DNA of 64,000 nucleotides, from NCBI RefSeq assembly GCF_023715205.1, contig NZ_JAMBNR010000007.1, positions 186,001-250,000 of the forward strand, given 5' to 3'. Positions 1-8,541 of this stretch are shown here, piece by piece; the first letter of the stretch is position 1, and each line of letters starts with the position of its first letter. Source of the DNA: Mesobacillus maritimus. GTDB taxonomy: Bacteria > Bacillota > Bacilli > Bacillales > Cytobacillaceae. A program made the translations under genes and the position numbers. The notes below the pieces were generated by a model, which did no database searches, was not told the DNA's origin, and worked only from the letters and a program-made list of their open reading frames with translations.

Positions 1-137
1 CTAGCCATACGAATAAAAACTGGCATGGGATGAAACGTGAACTTGAATGGATCTTGGAAGATACAGGATTAGATGTCCCGAAAGATCAAATAGAAGACGA
101 AGCTAAGAAAGAGGCTAAGGGGGAAAATCATGGTTGA
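1..137 (+). CDS. resB: ResB, cytochrome c biogenesis protein (3' end only)
   Basis: Only the last 44 codons are present, read from base 3; the gene enters from the left edge. The visible tail is hydrophilic and ends in lysine/glutamate-rich sequence, as in ResB/Ccs1 C-termini. ResB works with ResC in the system II (Ccs) machinery that carries haem across the membrane and attaches it to apocytochromes c. The stop codon lies 8 bases inside resC, which implies translational coupling. Identification rests mostly on position directly before resC. Confidence 0.8.
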   Translation, partial: SHTNKNWHGMKRELEWILEDTGLDVPKDQIEDEAKKEAKGENHG

Positions 138-1314
138 GTTAAGTGGAAATCTACTCTATGTAGCTTTCATTTGTTATTTAGTAGCAACAGCCTTTTTTGG
201 TGGAGCAATAAGACAGAAAAAAGGGGAAGCCAAAAGGAAGGAAATGAATAAATGGGCCAAATTAGCCATTGTGGTTACCATTATTGGATTTGTAGCCCAA
301 ATAGGATACTTCATTACAAGATGGATTGCAGCTGGACATGCACCTGTTAGTAATTTATTTGAGTTTACAACCTTTTTTGGTATGTGCTTAGTTGGTGCAT
401 TTATTGTTATTTATTTCATGTACAAGACACCCATGCTTGGTCTATTTACTTTACCGGTTGCGATTTTGATCATTGCTTATGCAAGCATGTTTCCGCGAGA
501 AATCTCACCGTTGATCCCAGCATTACAGAGTGACTGGCTTCACATTCATGTAACAACAGCTGCTTTAGGCGAGGCAATTTTAGCGATTTCGTTTGCCGCC
601 GGGCTTATCTATCTAGTTAAAAATATTGACCAAACTGTTAAAAGTAAACGTACTTTTTGGTTAGAAGTTACCATGTATGGGATTATTAGTGTCATTGGCT
701 TTATTGCGGTAACGGTCGGGTTTAACGTGGCCAACTATGAAACAGAAATTAACTACCAAGATAAAAACGGAGTAGAGTCAACTTACGAATATCAGTTACC
801 ACCTGTGTTTGGACCAGATGGAGGAGAAGTGACAAAAGGGAATTTTGAACCCCTTATTGAAACTCCTGCACTTATTAACTCTAAAAAGTTAAATACTCTA
901 GTTTGGTCGTTGGTAGCCGGTCTCGTCCTTTATTGGGTAACGCGTTTGATTTTACGTAAGCGAATTGGAGCAGCATTACAGCCTTTAACGAAAAATATTA
1001 ACCTTGATCTAGTAGATGAAATTAGCTATCGTTCGGTATTAATTGGTTTTCCTGTCTTTACACTAGGTGCACTTATCTTTGCGATGATTTGGGCTCAAAT
1101 TGCCTGGACACGTTTCTGGGGCTGGGATCCAAAAGAGGTTTGGGCATTAATTACTTGGTTGTTTTATGCAGCGTTTCTTCATCTTCGTCTATCAAAAGGT
1201 TGGCATGGAGAAAAGTCCGCATGGTTAGCGGTTATTGGTTTTGTCATTATCATGTTTAATTTAATTGTTGTAAACTTAGTCATTGCAGGCTTGCATTCCT
1301 ATGCAGGGTCCTAG
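130..1314 (+). CDS. resC: ResC/CcsA-type cytochrome c biogenesis protein
   Basis: A 394-residue polytopic membrane protein. It carries the tryptophan-rich CcsA/CcmC haem-handling segment near the C-terminus ([14 protein letters not shown], about residues 336-349) with flanking histidines, which is the signature of the haem delivery subunit of system II. It acts with ResB and the thioredoxin-like ResA to mature c-type cytochromes, including the QcrC cytochrome encoded later in this window. The ATG overlaps the end of resB. A terminator follows directly, so resDE is probably transcribed at least partly from its own promoter. Confidence 0.93.
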   Translation: MVELSGNLLYVAFICYLVATAFFGGAIRQKKGEAKRKEMNKWAKLAIVVTIIGFVAQIGYFITRWIAAGHAPVSNLFEFTTFFGMCLVGAFIVIYFMYKTPMLGLFTLPVAILIIAYASMFPREISPLIPALQSDWLHIHVTTAALGEAILAISFAAGLIYLVKNIDQTVKSKRTFWLEVTMYGIISVIGFIAVTVGFNVANYETEINYQDKNGVESTYEYQLPPVFGPDGGEVTKGNFEPLIETPALINSKKLNTLVWSLVAGLVLYWVTRLILRKRIGAALQPLTKNINLDLVDEISYRSVLIGFPVFTLGALIFAMIWAQIAWTRFWGWDPKEVWALITWLFYAAFLHLRLSKGWHGEKSAWLAVIGFVIIMFNLIVVNLVIAGLHSYAGS

Positions 1315-1325
1315 ATTTTCACGGA

Positions 1326-1358
1326 AGCCTTCACTATTATGTATAGTGAGGGCTTTTT
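1326..1358 (+). terminator. Intrinsic terminator after resC
   Basis: A 12-bp stem (1326-1337 with 1342-1353, one T-G pair) is followed by a run of T. It separates resBC from resDE. Confidence 0.75.
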
Positions 1359-1627
1359 CGACTTACTACTAAGACAATAATTATTGTTATAAGAGATAAA
1401 ACAATGATGGTTGAGAAACCTTTAATTTATGTTATTCATACATAGCATTCACATTATAAAGTAAGGAATTGATAACAATATAGCAAAAAGTCTAAAAGGA
1501 TTTATACATATAGTGAAATTATGTCTATTTTAAGGCAAATGCATAGGTTAACATTATGAATAAGATAAAAAACAATAGCAACATAGTAAATCATTCAGTA
1601 AAATAATTAACAGGAGGGATTATTCAA
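1359..1627 (+). promoter_or_regulatory. resC-resD intergenic region with candidate resD promoter and palindrome
   Basis: This AT-rich gap holds no ORF of note. A perfect 14-bp palindrome, ACAATAATTATTGT, lies at 1374-1387 and could bind a dimeric regulator. A possible sigma-A promoter is TTGATA (1469-1474), an 18-base spacer and TAAAAG (1493-1498). A strong ribosome binding site, AGGAGGG (1612-1618), precedes resD. The promoter and operator calls are guesses from pattern only. Confidence 0.35.
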
Positions 1628-2344
1628 ATGGAGAAGGATATTAAAGTTTTAGTAGTGGATGACGAGGAAAGAATCCGAAGATTATTAAAAATGTACTTAG
1701 AGCGTGAAAACTATATCATAGATGAAGCGGAAGATGGTAATGAGGCTCTAGCAAAATCGCTGGCAAATGATTATGATGTCATCCTGCTTGATTTGATGAT
1801 GCCTGGTATGGACGGGATTGAGGTTTGTCGTGAATTAAGGGAGAAAAAATCAACCCCAGTGATTATGTTAACGGCAAAAGGTGAAGAAGTGAACCGTGTT
1901 CAAGGCTTTGAAGTAGGAACAGATGATTATATTGTGAAGCCTTTTAGCCCAAGAGAGGTAGTGTTAAGAGTGAAAGCGATGCTTCGCCGTTCTTCTAGCA
2001 CTAGTTACTTACAAACGGAAACGACGACCAAGGATGTTATCGTATTCCCTCACTTAACGATTGATAATGATGCACATCGAGTTTCAGCTGACGGAAAAGA
2101 AGTAAGCTTAACTCCGAAAGAATATGAATTGCTCTATTTCCTTGCCAAGGCACCGGATAAGGTTTTTGACCGTGAGCAGTTATTAAAAGAAGTATGGCAT
2201 TATGAATTTTTTGGAGACTTGAGGACAGTTGATACGCATGTTAAACGCCTCCGTGAAAAATTAAATAAAGTTTCTGAACAAGCAGCGAAAATGATTGTCA
2301 CTGTTTGGGGGGTTGGGTATAAATTTGAGGTTGTCAATGAATGA
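1628..2344 (+). CDS. resD: ResD, OmpR-family response regulator
   Basis: A 238-residue two-domain response regulator. The receiver domain has the acidic pair D11-D12, the phospho-acceptor D55 in VILLDLMMPG, and the conserved lysine in VKPFSP near residue 105. The C-terminal half is a winged-helix DNA-binding domain ending in GVGYKFE. ResD activates genes for anaerobic and terminal respiration in Bacillus, including cytochrome biogenesis. Its stop codon overlaps the resE start, a typical regulator-kinase couple. Confidence 0.95.
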   Translation: MEKDIKVLVVDDEERIRRLLKMYLERENYIIDEAEDGNEALAKSLANDYDVILLDLMMPGMDGIEVCRELREKKSTPVIMLTAKGEEVNRVQGFEVGTDDYIVKPFSPREVVLRVKAMLRRSSSTSYLQTETTTKDVIVFPHLTIDNDAHRVSADGKEVSLTPKEYELLYFLAKAPDKVFDREQLLKEVWHYEFFGDLRTVDTHVKRLREKLNKVSEQAAKMIVTVWGVGYKFEVVNE

Positions 2345-4131
2345 TGTTTTGGCGCAGTGTAGTAGGTAAATTATGGATTACCATTCTTTTGCTAGTTGCC
2401 TTTGTGTTATCCATTCTGACTGTATTGTTACTAGAGTTCTTCGAGAATTATAACATAACGAAAGCTCGAGAAGATCTAGTCTATACAGCTGAAAAAATTT
2501 CGCAAAGCCTAGAACAGCATGGTGGAGAAGAACTAGGGATAGGACTAGAGATTACCTGGGGGTTGCTGGATGAAGTGACCAATGCCGCGGTGATTAAAGA
2601 TGAAACCACTTATTTTTATTCACCTGGATCGGAAAAATTGCAACGACTCCCCATTTCTTATTTCCTAGAAGAAAAAGAAATGGCGGCTGTTTTTGAGAAT
2701 GGAACAAGTGTAGACACCATTATAACTTATACTCAAGGTAGTGCCGATGAAACTCAAAGGCAATATGTAATTATTGGACAGCCCCTTCTTGGTTTTGAAG
2801 GTGGTGACGGTGCTGTTTTTGTCTATCAATCCCTTGAAGTTATGGAAGAAACGATGGAACAAACTACGCAAATCGTTCTGATTTCTGCAGGAGTTGCTCT
2901 TGTATTAACAACAATATTTGCCTTCTTTCTTGCGACTCGTATCAATGCACCATTAAGGAAGATGAGAGAAGCAGCATTCGAAGTGGCCAGAGGAAAATTC
3001 GATACTAAGGTACCAATCCTCACAAATGATGAAATTGGTGAACTAGCTACTGCTTTTAATCAAATGGGTAGACAATTGAAATTTAATATGAATGCACTTA
3101 GCCAAGAGAAAGAACAACTTTCGAGTATTTTAAGCAGTATGGCAGATGGTGTCATTACATTTAACCGTGACGGGACGATTCTCATTACCAATCCACCAGC
3201 CGAGCAGTTTCTTCGATACTGGTATTATGAGCAAGGTGCAAATGAAAATACGGATGCCGTCCCGACGAAAGTAATGGAACTTTTTCAGCTAGCTGTTAAC
3301 ACAGTAAATGAACAAGTTGGAGAAATCACATTGCAAGGTCGCTCGTTTGTCATTATTATCAGTCCATTATTCAATAAGAATACAATTCGTGGAGCTGTTG
3401 CTGTTGTCCGCGATATGACTGAAGAGCGTAAAGTGGATAAGCTCCGTGATGATTTTATTGCTAACGTTTCACATGAATTGCGTACTCCAATATCAATGTT
3501 ACAGGGCTATAGTGAAGCAATTGTGGATGGGATCGCAGAAACGAATGAGGAAAAACAAGAAATGGCTCAAATTATCTATGATGAATCACTCAGAATGGGT
3601 CGACTTGTAAATGAGTTGCTCGACCTCGCTCGAATGCAAGATGGTCATATCGACCTTGAAGTAGAGTCGGTTGAAATAAAACCTTACATCACCCGTATAA
3701 CTCGAAAGTTCCAAACGCTTGCAAAAGAGAAAGATGTTCAATTAAATACAGAAATAGAAACGAACGAGGAAATCTATTATTTTGACCCTGACAAAATTGA
3801 GCAAGTGCTAACGAATCTTCTTGATAATGCCATTCGACACATTTCACATTCAACAACGATTTCTGTGAAGGTGAAATCAAACAGCCATGAACTCTTGTTT
3901 GAAGTCAGTGATGAAGGCCCTGGAATACCAGAAGAGGATTTGCCATTCCTATTTGAACGATTCTATAAAGGAGATAAATCCCGAACTAGAGGGAGATCAG
4001 GTACAGGCCTTGGTTTAGCGATTGCCCGGAATATTATTGAGGCCCATAAAGGGACGATTTCTGTTAGGAGCAAATTAGGACAAGGGACGACATTTTCCTT
4101 TTTTATTCCACGAAATCATGACAGTCTTTAA
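2341..4131 (+). CDS. resE: ResE, membrane sensor histidine kinase
   Basis: A 596-residue kinase. Transmembrane segments at about 10-31 and 177-200 bracket an extracellular sensor loop; a HAMP linker (about 200-252) and a PAS region follow. The H-box VSHELRTP puts the phosphorylated histidine near residue 378, the N-box NLLDNAIRH is near 490, and the G-boxes DEGPGIP and GTGLGLAIA are near 523 and 553. All catalytic motifs are intact. It phosphorylates ResD in response to oxygen limitation or related redox cues. The ATG at 2341 overlaps the resD stop; a second ATG at 2344 is equally possible. Confidence 0.95.
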   Translation: MMFWRSVVGKLWITILLLVAFVLSILTVLLLEFFENYNITKAREDLVYTAEKISQSLEQHGGEELGIGLEITWGLLDEVTNAAVIKDETTYFYSPGSEKLQRLPISYFLEEKEMAAVFENGTSVDTIITYTQGSADETQRQYVIIGQPLLGFEGGDGAVFVYQSLEVMEETMEQTTQIVLISAGVALVLTTIFAFFLATRINAPLRKMREAAFEVARGKFDTKVPILTNDEIGELATAFNQMGRQLKFNMNALSQEKEQLSSILSSMADGVITFNRDGTILITNPPAEQFLRYWYYEQGANENTDAVPTKVMELFQLAVNTVNEQVGEITLQGRSFVIIISPLFNKNTIRGAVAVVRDMTEERKVDKLRDDFIANVSHELRTPISMLQGYSEAIVDGIAETNEEKQEMAQIIYDESLRMGRLVNELLDLARMQDGHIDLEVESVEIKPYITRITRKFQTLAKEKDVQLNTEIETNEEIYYFDPDKIEQVLTNLLDNAIRHISHSTTISVKVKSNSHELLFEVSDEGPGIPEEDLPFLFERFYKGDKSRTRGRSGTGLGLAIARNIIEAHKGTISVRSKLGQGTTFSFFIPRNHDSL

Positions 4132-4185
4132 AAATCTTGACGACTTATCTTGATTCACAAGAAACAAAAAGAAAATTTAGTGCAT

Positions 4186-4216
4186 AAACCCCTTCCTTAA
4201 TAGGTGGGGGTTTCCT
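4186..4216 (+). terminator. Weak terminator-like hairpin after resE
   Basis: AAACCCC (4186-4192) pairs with GGGGTTT (4207-4213), but the T run after it is short and interrupted. It is probably the end of the res transcript, though some readthrough is likely. Confidence 0.45.
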
Positions 4217-4271
4217 TAGGTTTGGGGTGAATAACTCTTCCTTTTTGTTATCCGGAAGAATATAGTTAAAG

Positions 4272-4298
4272 TGAAACTTTTAATTCATATATTTCGAC
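4272..4298 (+). promoter_or_regulatory. Predicted SigX-type (ECF) autoregulatory promoter
   Basis: TGAAAC (4272-4277), a 17-base spacer and CGAC (4295-4298) match the ECF -35 AAC motif and the CGAC -10 motif used by sigma-X and the related sigma-W of Bacillus. It lies 28 bases before the sigX start. This fits the known positive autoregulation of ECF sigma operons. Confidence 0.75.
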
Positions 4299-4325
4299 TA
4301 ATTTACTATACGGAGGGGAGAAGAG

Positions 4326-4871
4326 ATGGACTCCGTTTTTGATTCTATATATCAAAAATATCATCAAGACTTATATCGCTTCTTATTTTATATGGTGAAA
4401 AATAAGGAGGTTGCCGAAGACTTAGTTCAAGAGGTGTATATACGAGTATTAAAGGCATACGACCGCTTTGAAGGCAATAGCAGCGAAAAGACTTGGTTGT
4501 TTTCAATTGCAAAAAATGTTGCAGTCGACTATTTTCGAAAACAAAAAGGATGGAAAAGATGGGTTTTGGAGAAGATGGACTTGTCTACGGCCCAAGTAAA
4601 AGACCATTTGCCTTTACCGGATGAAATTGCACAGCAACAGGAAGAAATCGGTCTCATCTACAAATGTTTAGACCAGTGTACAATAGACCAAAAAATGGTC
4701 ATTCTTTTAAGATATATCCATGAATTATCAATAAGTGAAACAGCAGAAGCGCTTTCTTGGACTGAAAGTAAAGTAAAAACAACGCAGCACAGAGCCATCA
4801 AAGCTTTACGTAAGTACATGGGTGAAATGGACAAGGAGGTGATGCTTGGTGAAGAGATCAAGGCTAAGTGA
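4326..4871 (+). CDS. sigX: RNA polymerase ECF sigma factor SigX
   Basis: A 181-residue ECF sigma factor: region 2 (about residues 8-75, with DLVQEVYIRVLKAYDRFEG) recognises the -10 element, and region 4 (about 115-170, with a helix-turn-helix around LSISETAEALSWTESKVKTT) recognises the -35. In Bacillus, sigma-X controls cell-envelope modification and antimicrobial peptide resistance. It sits directly before its anti-sigma gene, overlaps it by a few codons, and has a matching ECF promoter upstream. The strong ribosome binding site GGAGGGG precedes the ATG. Confidence 0.93.
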   Translation: MDSVFDSIYQKYHQDLYRFLFYMVKNKEVAEDLVQEVYIRVLKAYDRFEGNSSEKTWLFSIAKNVAVDYFRKQKGWKRWVLEKMDLSTAQVKDHLPLPDEIAQQQEEIGLIYKCLDQCTIDQKMVILLRYIHELSISETAEALSWTESKVKTTQHRAIKALRKYMGEMDKEVMLGEEIKAK

Positions 4872-6039
4872 ACGTGAAGTGGAAAGTTTACTAAAACAGT
4901 TGCCAAAGGTCAGTGATCAACGATCTCCTAATGAAATCTATCAAAGCATAGTGAGTAAAAGGAAGAGAACAAAAATACCTAATTGGCTTTTACCTGGACT
5001 GGCATCTTGTGCGGTTCTAGTACTTGTTGTTATTCTCTCACCATCACTATTGAATTTTCGGGAAAGTGTGAACGACCACCCAGCTACGGAATTTAATTCA
5101 AGTCCGGACGCCTCAAAGCGATTAGGCGTAAAGGAAGCTAATACTCTCGATCATCAACAAGAAAAGTCAGCTGAAAATCAGATAAACTACGATTCATTCT
5201 CAGGAACCGAGAATCCAACCGCAGTGTATTCAACTGATGTAGAAGGACATCTAGCACTGACTTATGCAATACCAGATAAGAATGCTCAAGTAACTGTACC
5301 AATTACGGTATTGATTGAAAAAACGACCTATAAAACTTGGTTTGAACAGTTTGAAGAAACAATGCTGAAGCTAACAGAAGAAGAATGGGGATTGGCGGAT
5401 TATTTTCCACTTAACGCTGATTTGCGCTATGACCAAGCAAGTGAGACGGTCTATATAGACGTCCCTGCTGAGCATCGGTACGGCTTCGGTTCAACTGCTG
5501 AAACTATGTTTTTAGATACACTCCAAGACTCTTTTCCTATTGATAAGGTTAAGAAAGTGATATTCACAACAGAAGGTAAAGAAGGGATTCATTTAGGGAG
5601 TTATGGGAATATAATTGAAATGGAACTTGATGGTAAGTCACATAATTTGGCTTATTTTATCTATGACCCCCAAAATACTGATCGACCATATTTAGTTCCA
5701 ACCGAAGATTCTTTTTCTTCCCTTGAGGGGGCATTCTCCGAAATGGAGCAAGACCAAACAGAACATGGGCTTAAGGCCTCATTACCTAAAGGAATTCACC
5801 TGGATATTTTGAATGAAAGCGAAAAGGGAGAAACGCTCGAACTTTATATTTCAGATGAAGTAAAGGGACAAAAAGATTTCCTCTTTAGCTTAGAAGCAAT
5901 AATGTTAACAGCTAAAAGCTTTGGTTATAGCAAGCTAAGAGTAAAAACAGAAGGAATTAAGCAGGTAGGACCGTTTAGTTTAGATGAAGAAATCCCCTTG
6001 CCGGTAGCTCCAAATAAAGAAGTGATTGAATTCAACTAA
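4849..6039 (+). CDS. rsiX: Anti-sigma-X factor RsiX
   Basis: A single-pass membrane protein of about 396 residues. The cytoplasmic N-terminus (KQLPKVSDQRSPNEIYQSI) resembles the RsiX sigma-binding segment. A hydrophobic helix lies at about residues 46-67, and a large extracytoplasmic part contains a GerMN-like region near the middle. It holds SigX inactive at the membrane. Two starts are possible, TTG 4846 and GTG 4849; I prefer the GTG because it is better spaced from AAGGAGG (4833-4839) and matches the family N-terminus. It overlaps sigX by 23 bases. Confidence 0.88.
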   Translation: MKRSRLSEREVESLLKQLPKVSDQRSPNEIYQSIVSKRKRTKIPNWLLPGLASCAVLVLVVILSPSLLNFRESVNDHPATEFNSSPDASKRLGVKEANTLDHQQEKSAENQINYDSFSGTENPTAVYSTDVEGHLALTYAIPDKNAQVTVPITVLIEKTTYKTWFEQFEETMLKLTEEEWGLADYFPLNADLRYDQASETVYIDVPAEHRYGFGSTAETMFLDTLQDSFPIDKVKKVIFTTEGKEGIHLGSYGNIIEMELDGKSHNLAYFIYDPQNTDRPYLVPTEDSFSSLEGAFSEMEQDQTEHGLKASLPKGIHLDILNESEKGETLELYISDEVKGQKDFLFSLEAIMLTAKSFGYSKLRVKTEGIKQVGPFSLDEEIPLPVAPNKEVIEFN

Positions 6040-6066
6040 AGCCTGATCGCCAGGCTTTTTCTTTTT
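6039..6066 (+). terminator. Intrinsic terminator after rsiX
   Basis: AAGCCTG pairs with CAGGCTT (6051-6057) and is followed by a long T-rich tract. It ends the sigX-rsiX transcript. Confidence 0.85.
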
Positions 6067-6069
6067 TGT

Positions 6070-6190
6070 TTTTTTTCTAAAACCCTGTTGTTTTATTTTT
6101 TAACCGGTGAAAGAGCCTGACGGTTTCCTAGAACTGATTGGCCTCAAGTTACAATGGCCTAGGTTTTCTTCCTTTCGAAAACAGCTTTTT
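6070..6190. repeat. Possible degenerate copy of the dispersed intergenic repeat
   Basis: The two ends (TTTTCTAAAACCCTGTTGTT on the left, TTTCGAAAACAGC on the right) resemble the ends of the five clearer copies at 16.4, 23.6, 32.4, 35.5 and 47.1 kb, but the middle does not align by eye. The rest of the rsiX-M23 gap shows only a possible TATAAT at about 6297-6302. Confidence 0.25.
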
Positions 6191-6337
6191 TTATTTGATG
6201 AGTATAAATTGTTCAAGGTTTACCAAATAATAACACCATGTTTTGTTATCTTCGCGTTGTGAACAACTCGTCTTTATTATTGAAGGGCTGATGGTCATAT
6301 AATAGGAAGTGGAGTCCAAAAATCAGGGAGGAACAAA

Positions 6338-7246
6338 ATGAAAGACTTGATTAAACGGCTACTTATAGCCGGAGTAGTTGGAGTTTGTATTAGTTTGCTC
6401 TTTCTTGGTGGTAACCAGCCAAAGGCAGAAGGTTTAACAAAAGGTACTGAGCATTGGATTTGGCCAACGGATGGGGAGATTACCGATACCTATGGAACTA
6501 GAAATGGAATGCACAAAGGGATTGATATAGCCTCAGCATTGAATACTCCGGTCTATTCAGTGGATGAAGGAGTTGTATCGAAATCGTACTACTCTGATAC
6601 ATACGGTCATGTAGTTTTTATCAAACATCAAAATAATTTTGAGACGGTATATGCCCACTTACATAAAAGAAACGTTGAAGAAGGCGAATGGGTGCAACAA
6701 GGTACTTTGATTGGGAAAATGGGGAATACGGGTGATTCCTCAGGTGTTCATTTACATTTTGAAGTTCATCATGACGAGTGGACTTATAATAAAAAGAATG
6801 CTGTTAATCCTGACCACACATTAGGATTAACAGAGGTTGGACAAGCTGTCCTTGCACTGAGTACAGCAAATCCAGGAGAATCCATTGAAACTTCGGTACA
6901 ATTAGAAGGAGAGAGAGAAAGAGGAAATTCGGACAATGGGCAGACACAAAAAAGAAATCATATTGTGAAACCAGGGGAAACACTTTGGTCCATTTCACAA
7001 AAATACGGAATAAGTGTAGATGAATTAACTGAAATAAATCAATTATCAGACCCTATAGTGAAAGTAGGACAAGCATTAATGATTGTCGATAGTGTGTCAA
7101 AAAACCAGAGGCATTATGTTGTTTCGAAAGGAGATACTCTTAGTTCCATCTCTAGAAATACTGGGATTCCGGTATCTGATATTAAAGATAAAAACAATTT
7201 AAAATCGAACACAATCCATCCAGAACAAGTACTCATTATCCAATAA
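6338..7246 (+). CDS. Secreted M23-family peptidoglycan endopeptidase with two LysM domains
   Basis: 302 residues. An N-terminal hydrophobic segment (about 7-27) looks like a signal peptide or anchor. The M23 (lysostaphin-like) domain spans about 40-155 with the zinc ligands in MHKGID and GVHLHFEVH, plus YAHLH, so the active site appears complete. Two LysM peptidoglycan-binding modules follow, about 206-252 (HIVKPGETLWSISQKYG) and 257-301 (HYVVSKGDTLSSISR). It probably cuts peptide cross-bridges in the cell wall or spore wall. It stands alone between two terminators; in B. subtilis I recall serA and a dehydroquinase gene here instead. Confidence 0.85.
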   Translation: MKDLIKRLLIAGVVGVCISLLFLGGNQPKAEGLTKGTEHWIWPTDGEITDTYGTRNGMHKGIDIASALNTPVYSVDEGVVSKSYYSDTYGHVVFIKHQNNFETVYAHLHKRNVEEGEWVQQGTLIGKMGNTGDSSGVHLHFEVHHDEWTYNKKNAVNPDHTLGLTEVGQAVLALSTANPGESIETSVQLEGERERGNSDNGQTQKRNHIVKPGETLWSISQKYGISVDELTEINQLSDPIVKVGQALMIVDSVSKNQRHYVVSKGDTLSSISRNTGIPVSDIKDKNNLKSNTIHPEQVLIIQ

Positions 7247-7260
7247 AAATCATTTGATAT

Positions 7261-7289
7261 ACGGGACAGAACGTCTCGTTTTTTTTTTT
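7261..7289 (+). terminator. Intrinsic terminator after the M23 gene
   Basis: ACGGGAC pairs with GTCTCGT (one G-T pair) and runs straight into eleven T. Confidence 0.8.
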
Positions 7290-7469
7290 GAAGCTATTAA
7301 CTTGTCAAGGGCTGAAAATTAAACGTTTTTGTCGTTTCTTTACTACAGAAAAAGCTGTACTCGTTAACATGTTGTTAAATCCTAGAGCTGACATTAACGT
7401 AATATTAGCCATTCAGGAAATATAATGGACAGCGTATACTCTGTCAAGATATGGACAAAAGCAAATGGC

Positions 7470-7498
7470 TTCACAAAATTATCTTGTTCTAGTATAAT
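7470..7498 (+). promoter_or_regulatory. Predicted sigma-A promoter of the ribU riboswitch transcript
   Basis: TTCACA (7470-7475), a 17-base spacer and a perfect TATAAT (7493-7498). The predicted start lies about 15-20 bases before the FMN aptamer. Confidence 0.7.
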
Positions 7499-7520
7499 AG
7501 AGTTGTAATTAAATATGATC

Positions 7521-7646
7521 TATCTTCGGGGCGTGGTGAAATTCCCGACCGGCGGTGATGAGGATATATCTCTAAGCCCGCGAGCCGAGAGGCAGGATTT
7601 GGTGCGATTCCAAAGCCGACAGTATAGTCTGGATGGGAGAAGGTGG
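7521..7646 (+). promoter_or_regulatory. FMN riboswitch (RFN element)
   Basis: The conserved RFN core is clear by eye: CTTCGGGGC at the start, GAAATTCCCGACCGGCGGT, AGCCCGCGAGC, GGCAGGATTTGGTG, GATTCCAAAGCCGACAGT and GGATGGGAGAAGG at the end. The closing P1 stem pairs 7522-7527 with 7639-7644. It binds flavin mononucleotide and lowers expression of the riboflavin transporter downstream when FMN is plentiful. Confidence 0.96.
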
Positions 7647-7657
7647 AGGTTCTGCAG

Positions 7658-7687
7658 ACGTTCAAAAAATGTCTATTATTTGAACGT
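7658..7687 (+). promoter_or_regulatory. Strong hairpin between the FMN aptamer and the terminator
   Basis: ACGTTCAAA (7658-7666) pairs perfectly with TTTGAACGT (7679-7687). It has no T run. It is probably part of the expression platform, as an alternative or spacer stem. Confidence 0.5.
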
Positions 7688-7715
7688 TTATTAAGTGTAC
7701 CTTCGTTTTTAAAGT

Positions 7716-7747
7716 CTCCCTCATTCCTTAGGTTTGAGGGTGTTTTT
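7716..7747 (+). terminator. Riboswitch-controlled terminator before ribU
   Basis: CCCTCA (7718-7723) pairs with TGAGGG (7735-7740), followed by TGTTTTT. It lies between the aptamer and ribU, which suggests control by transcription termination. Confidence 0.7.
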
Positions 7748-7818
7748 ATGTGCTGGTACATTCAAGTTGCTGAACCTTTCTTCTTTTGGATGGATCTCAA
7801 AAAGGAGAGAGGAAAAAG

Positions 7819-8397
7819 ATGAACAAATTTAGTGTTAAGGCCTTAGTTTCAATTGGAATGTTGAGCAGTATTTCGTATGTATTAATGTTATTAAATTTCC
7901 CATTGCCGCCATTTCCGAACTTTTTAATGATTGATTTTAGTGATATTCCCGCTTTAATTGCTGCATTAATTTTTGGTCCGTTAGCTGGCGTGCTTGTGGA
8001 ACTGTTTAAAAATATTCTAGATTACTTTATGACAGGGAGTGCAACAGGGGTACCTGTCGGTCATATTGCGAACTTCGTTGCTGGAGTAATCTTCGTATTA
8101 CCCGTTTATTATATTTATAATAAATTAAAATCCACTAAAGGAATGACGATTGGTCTTGTTTCGTCGACAATAATTATGTCTGTAATCATGAGTATCTTAA
8201 ATTATTGGGTGATTATGCCGGCATATACTCTATTCCTAAATATGCCAGCAATGGCGGCACCTGAGCTTAAAACGATGATTGTTACAGGTATCTTGCCATT
8301 TAATATTATAAAAGGACTGCTAATCACTGCTGTATTTATGTTATTATTCTCTCGTCTATCTACATGGATTAATAGAACACAACTTAAAAGTGCATAA
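7819..8397 (+). CDS. ribU: RibU, riboflavin-binding S component of an ECF transporter
   Basis: 192 residues with about six hydrophobic helices, the usual size and layout of RibU/YpaA. RibU binds riboflavin outside the cell and works with the shared EcfAA'T energising module, which is not encoded in this window. The N-terminal pattern VKALVSIGMLSSISYVLMLL and the short motif DFSDIPALIAALIFGP fit the family. I chose ATG 7819 because AAAGGAGAG (7801-7809) is well spaced; an in-frame ATG at 7786 lies before the ribosome binding site. The FMN riboswitch directly upstream supports the assignment. Confidence 0.94.
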   Translation: MNKFSVKALVSIGMLSSISYVLMLLNFPLPPFPNFLMIDFSDIPALIAALIFGPLAGVLVELFKNILDYFMTGSATGVPVGHIANFVAGVIFVLPVYYIYNKLKSTKGMTIGLVSSTIIMSVIMSILNYWVIMPAYTLFLNMPAMAAPELKTMIVTGILPFNIIKGLLITAVFMLLFSRLSTWINRTQLKSA

Positions 8398-8408
8398 TTT
8401 ACTATACT

Positions 8409-8443
8409 AGAAGAAACAGTTTTCCCTACTGTTTCTTCTTTTT
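8409..8443 (+). terminator. Intrinsic terminator after ribU
   Basis: A perfect 11-bp stem, AGAAGAAACAG (8409-8419) with CTGTTTCTTCT (8429-8439), is followed by T. Confidence 0.9.
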
Positions 8444-8484
8444 GCATAATTTAAAGAAAAGTATAAAAGAAAAAAACCCCCGCC

Positions 8485-8491
8485 ATAAAAT
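8485..8491. repeat. Left 7-bp target site duplication of the IS
   Basis: ATAAAAT directly abuts the left inverted repeat and matches 9742-9748 exactly. Confidence 0.8.
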
Positions 8492-8541
8492 GAGGGCACT
8501 GAAAAACTTACGTTTTTTATTCTGTAAATTCAAATGAATTC

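Noticed and set aside
7489-7761. 90-codon open frame on the minus strand
   Set aside because: It runs antisense through the FMN riboswitch and promoter; the RNA structure explains the conserved sequence and there is no ribosome binding site.
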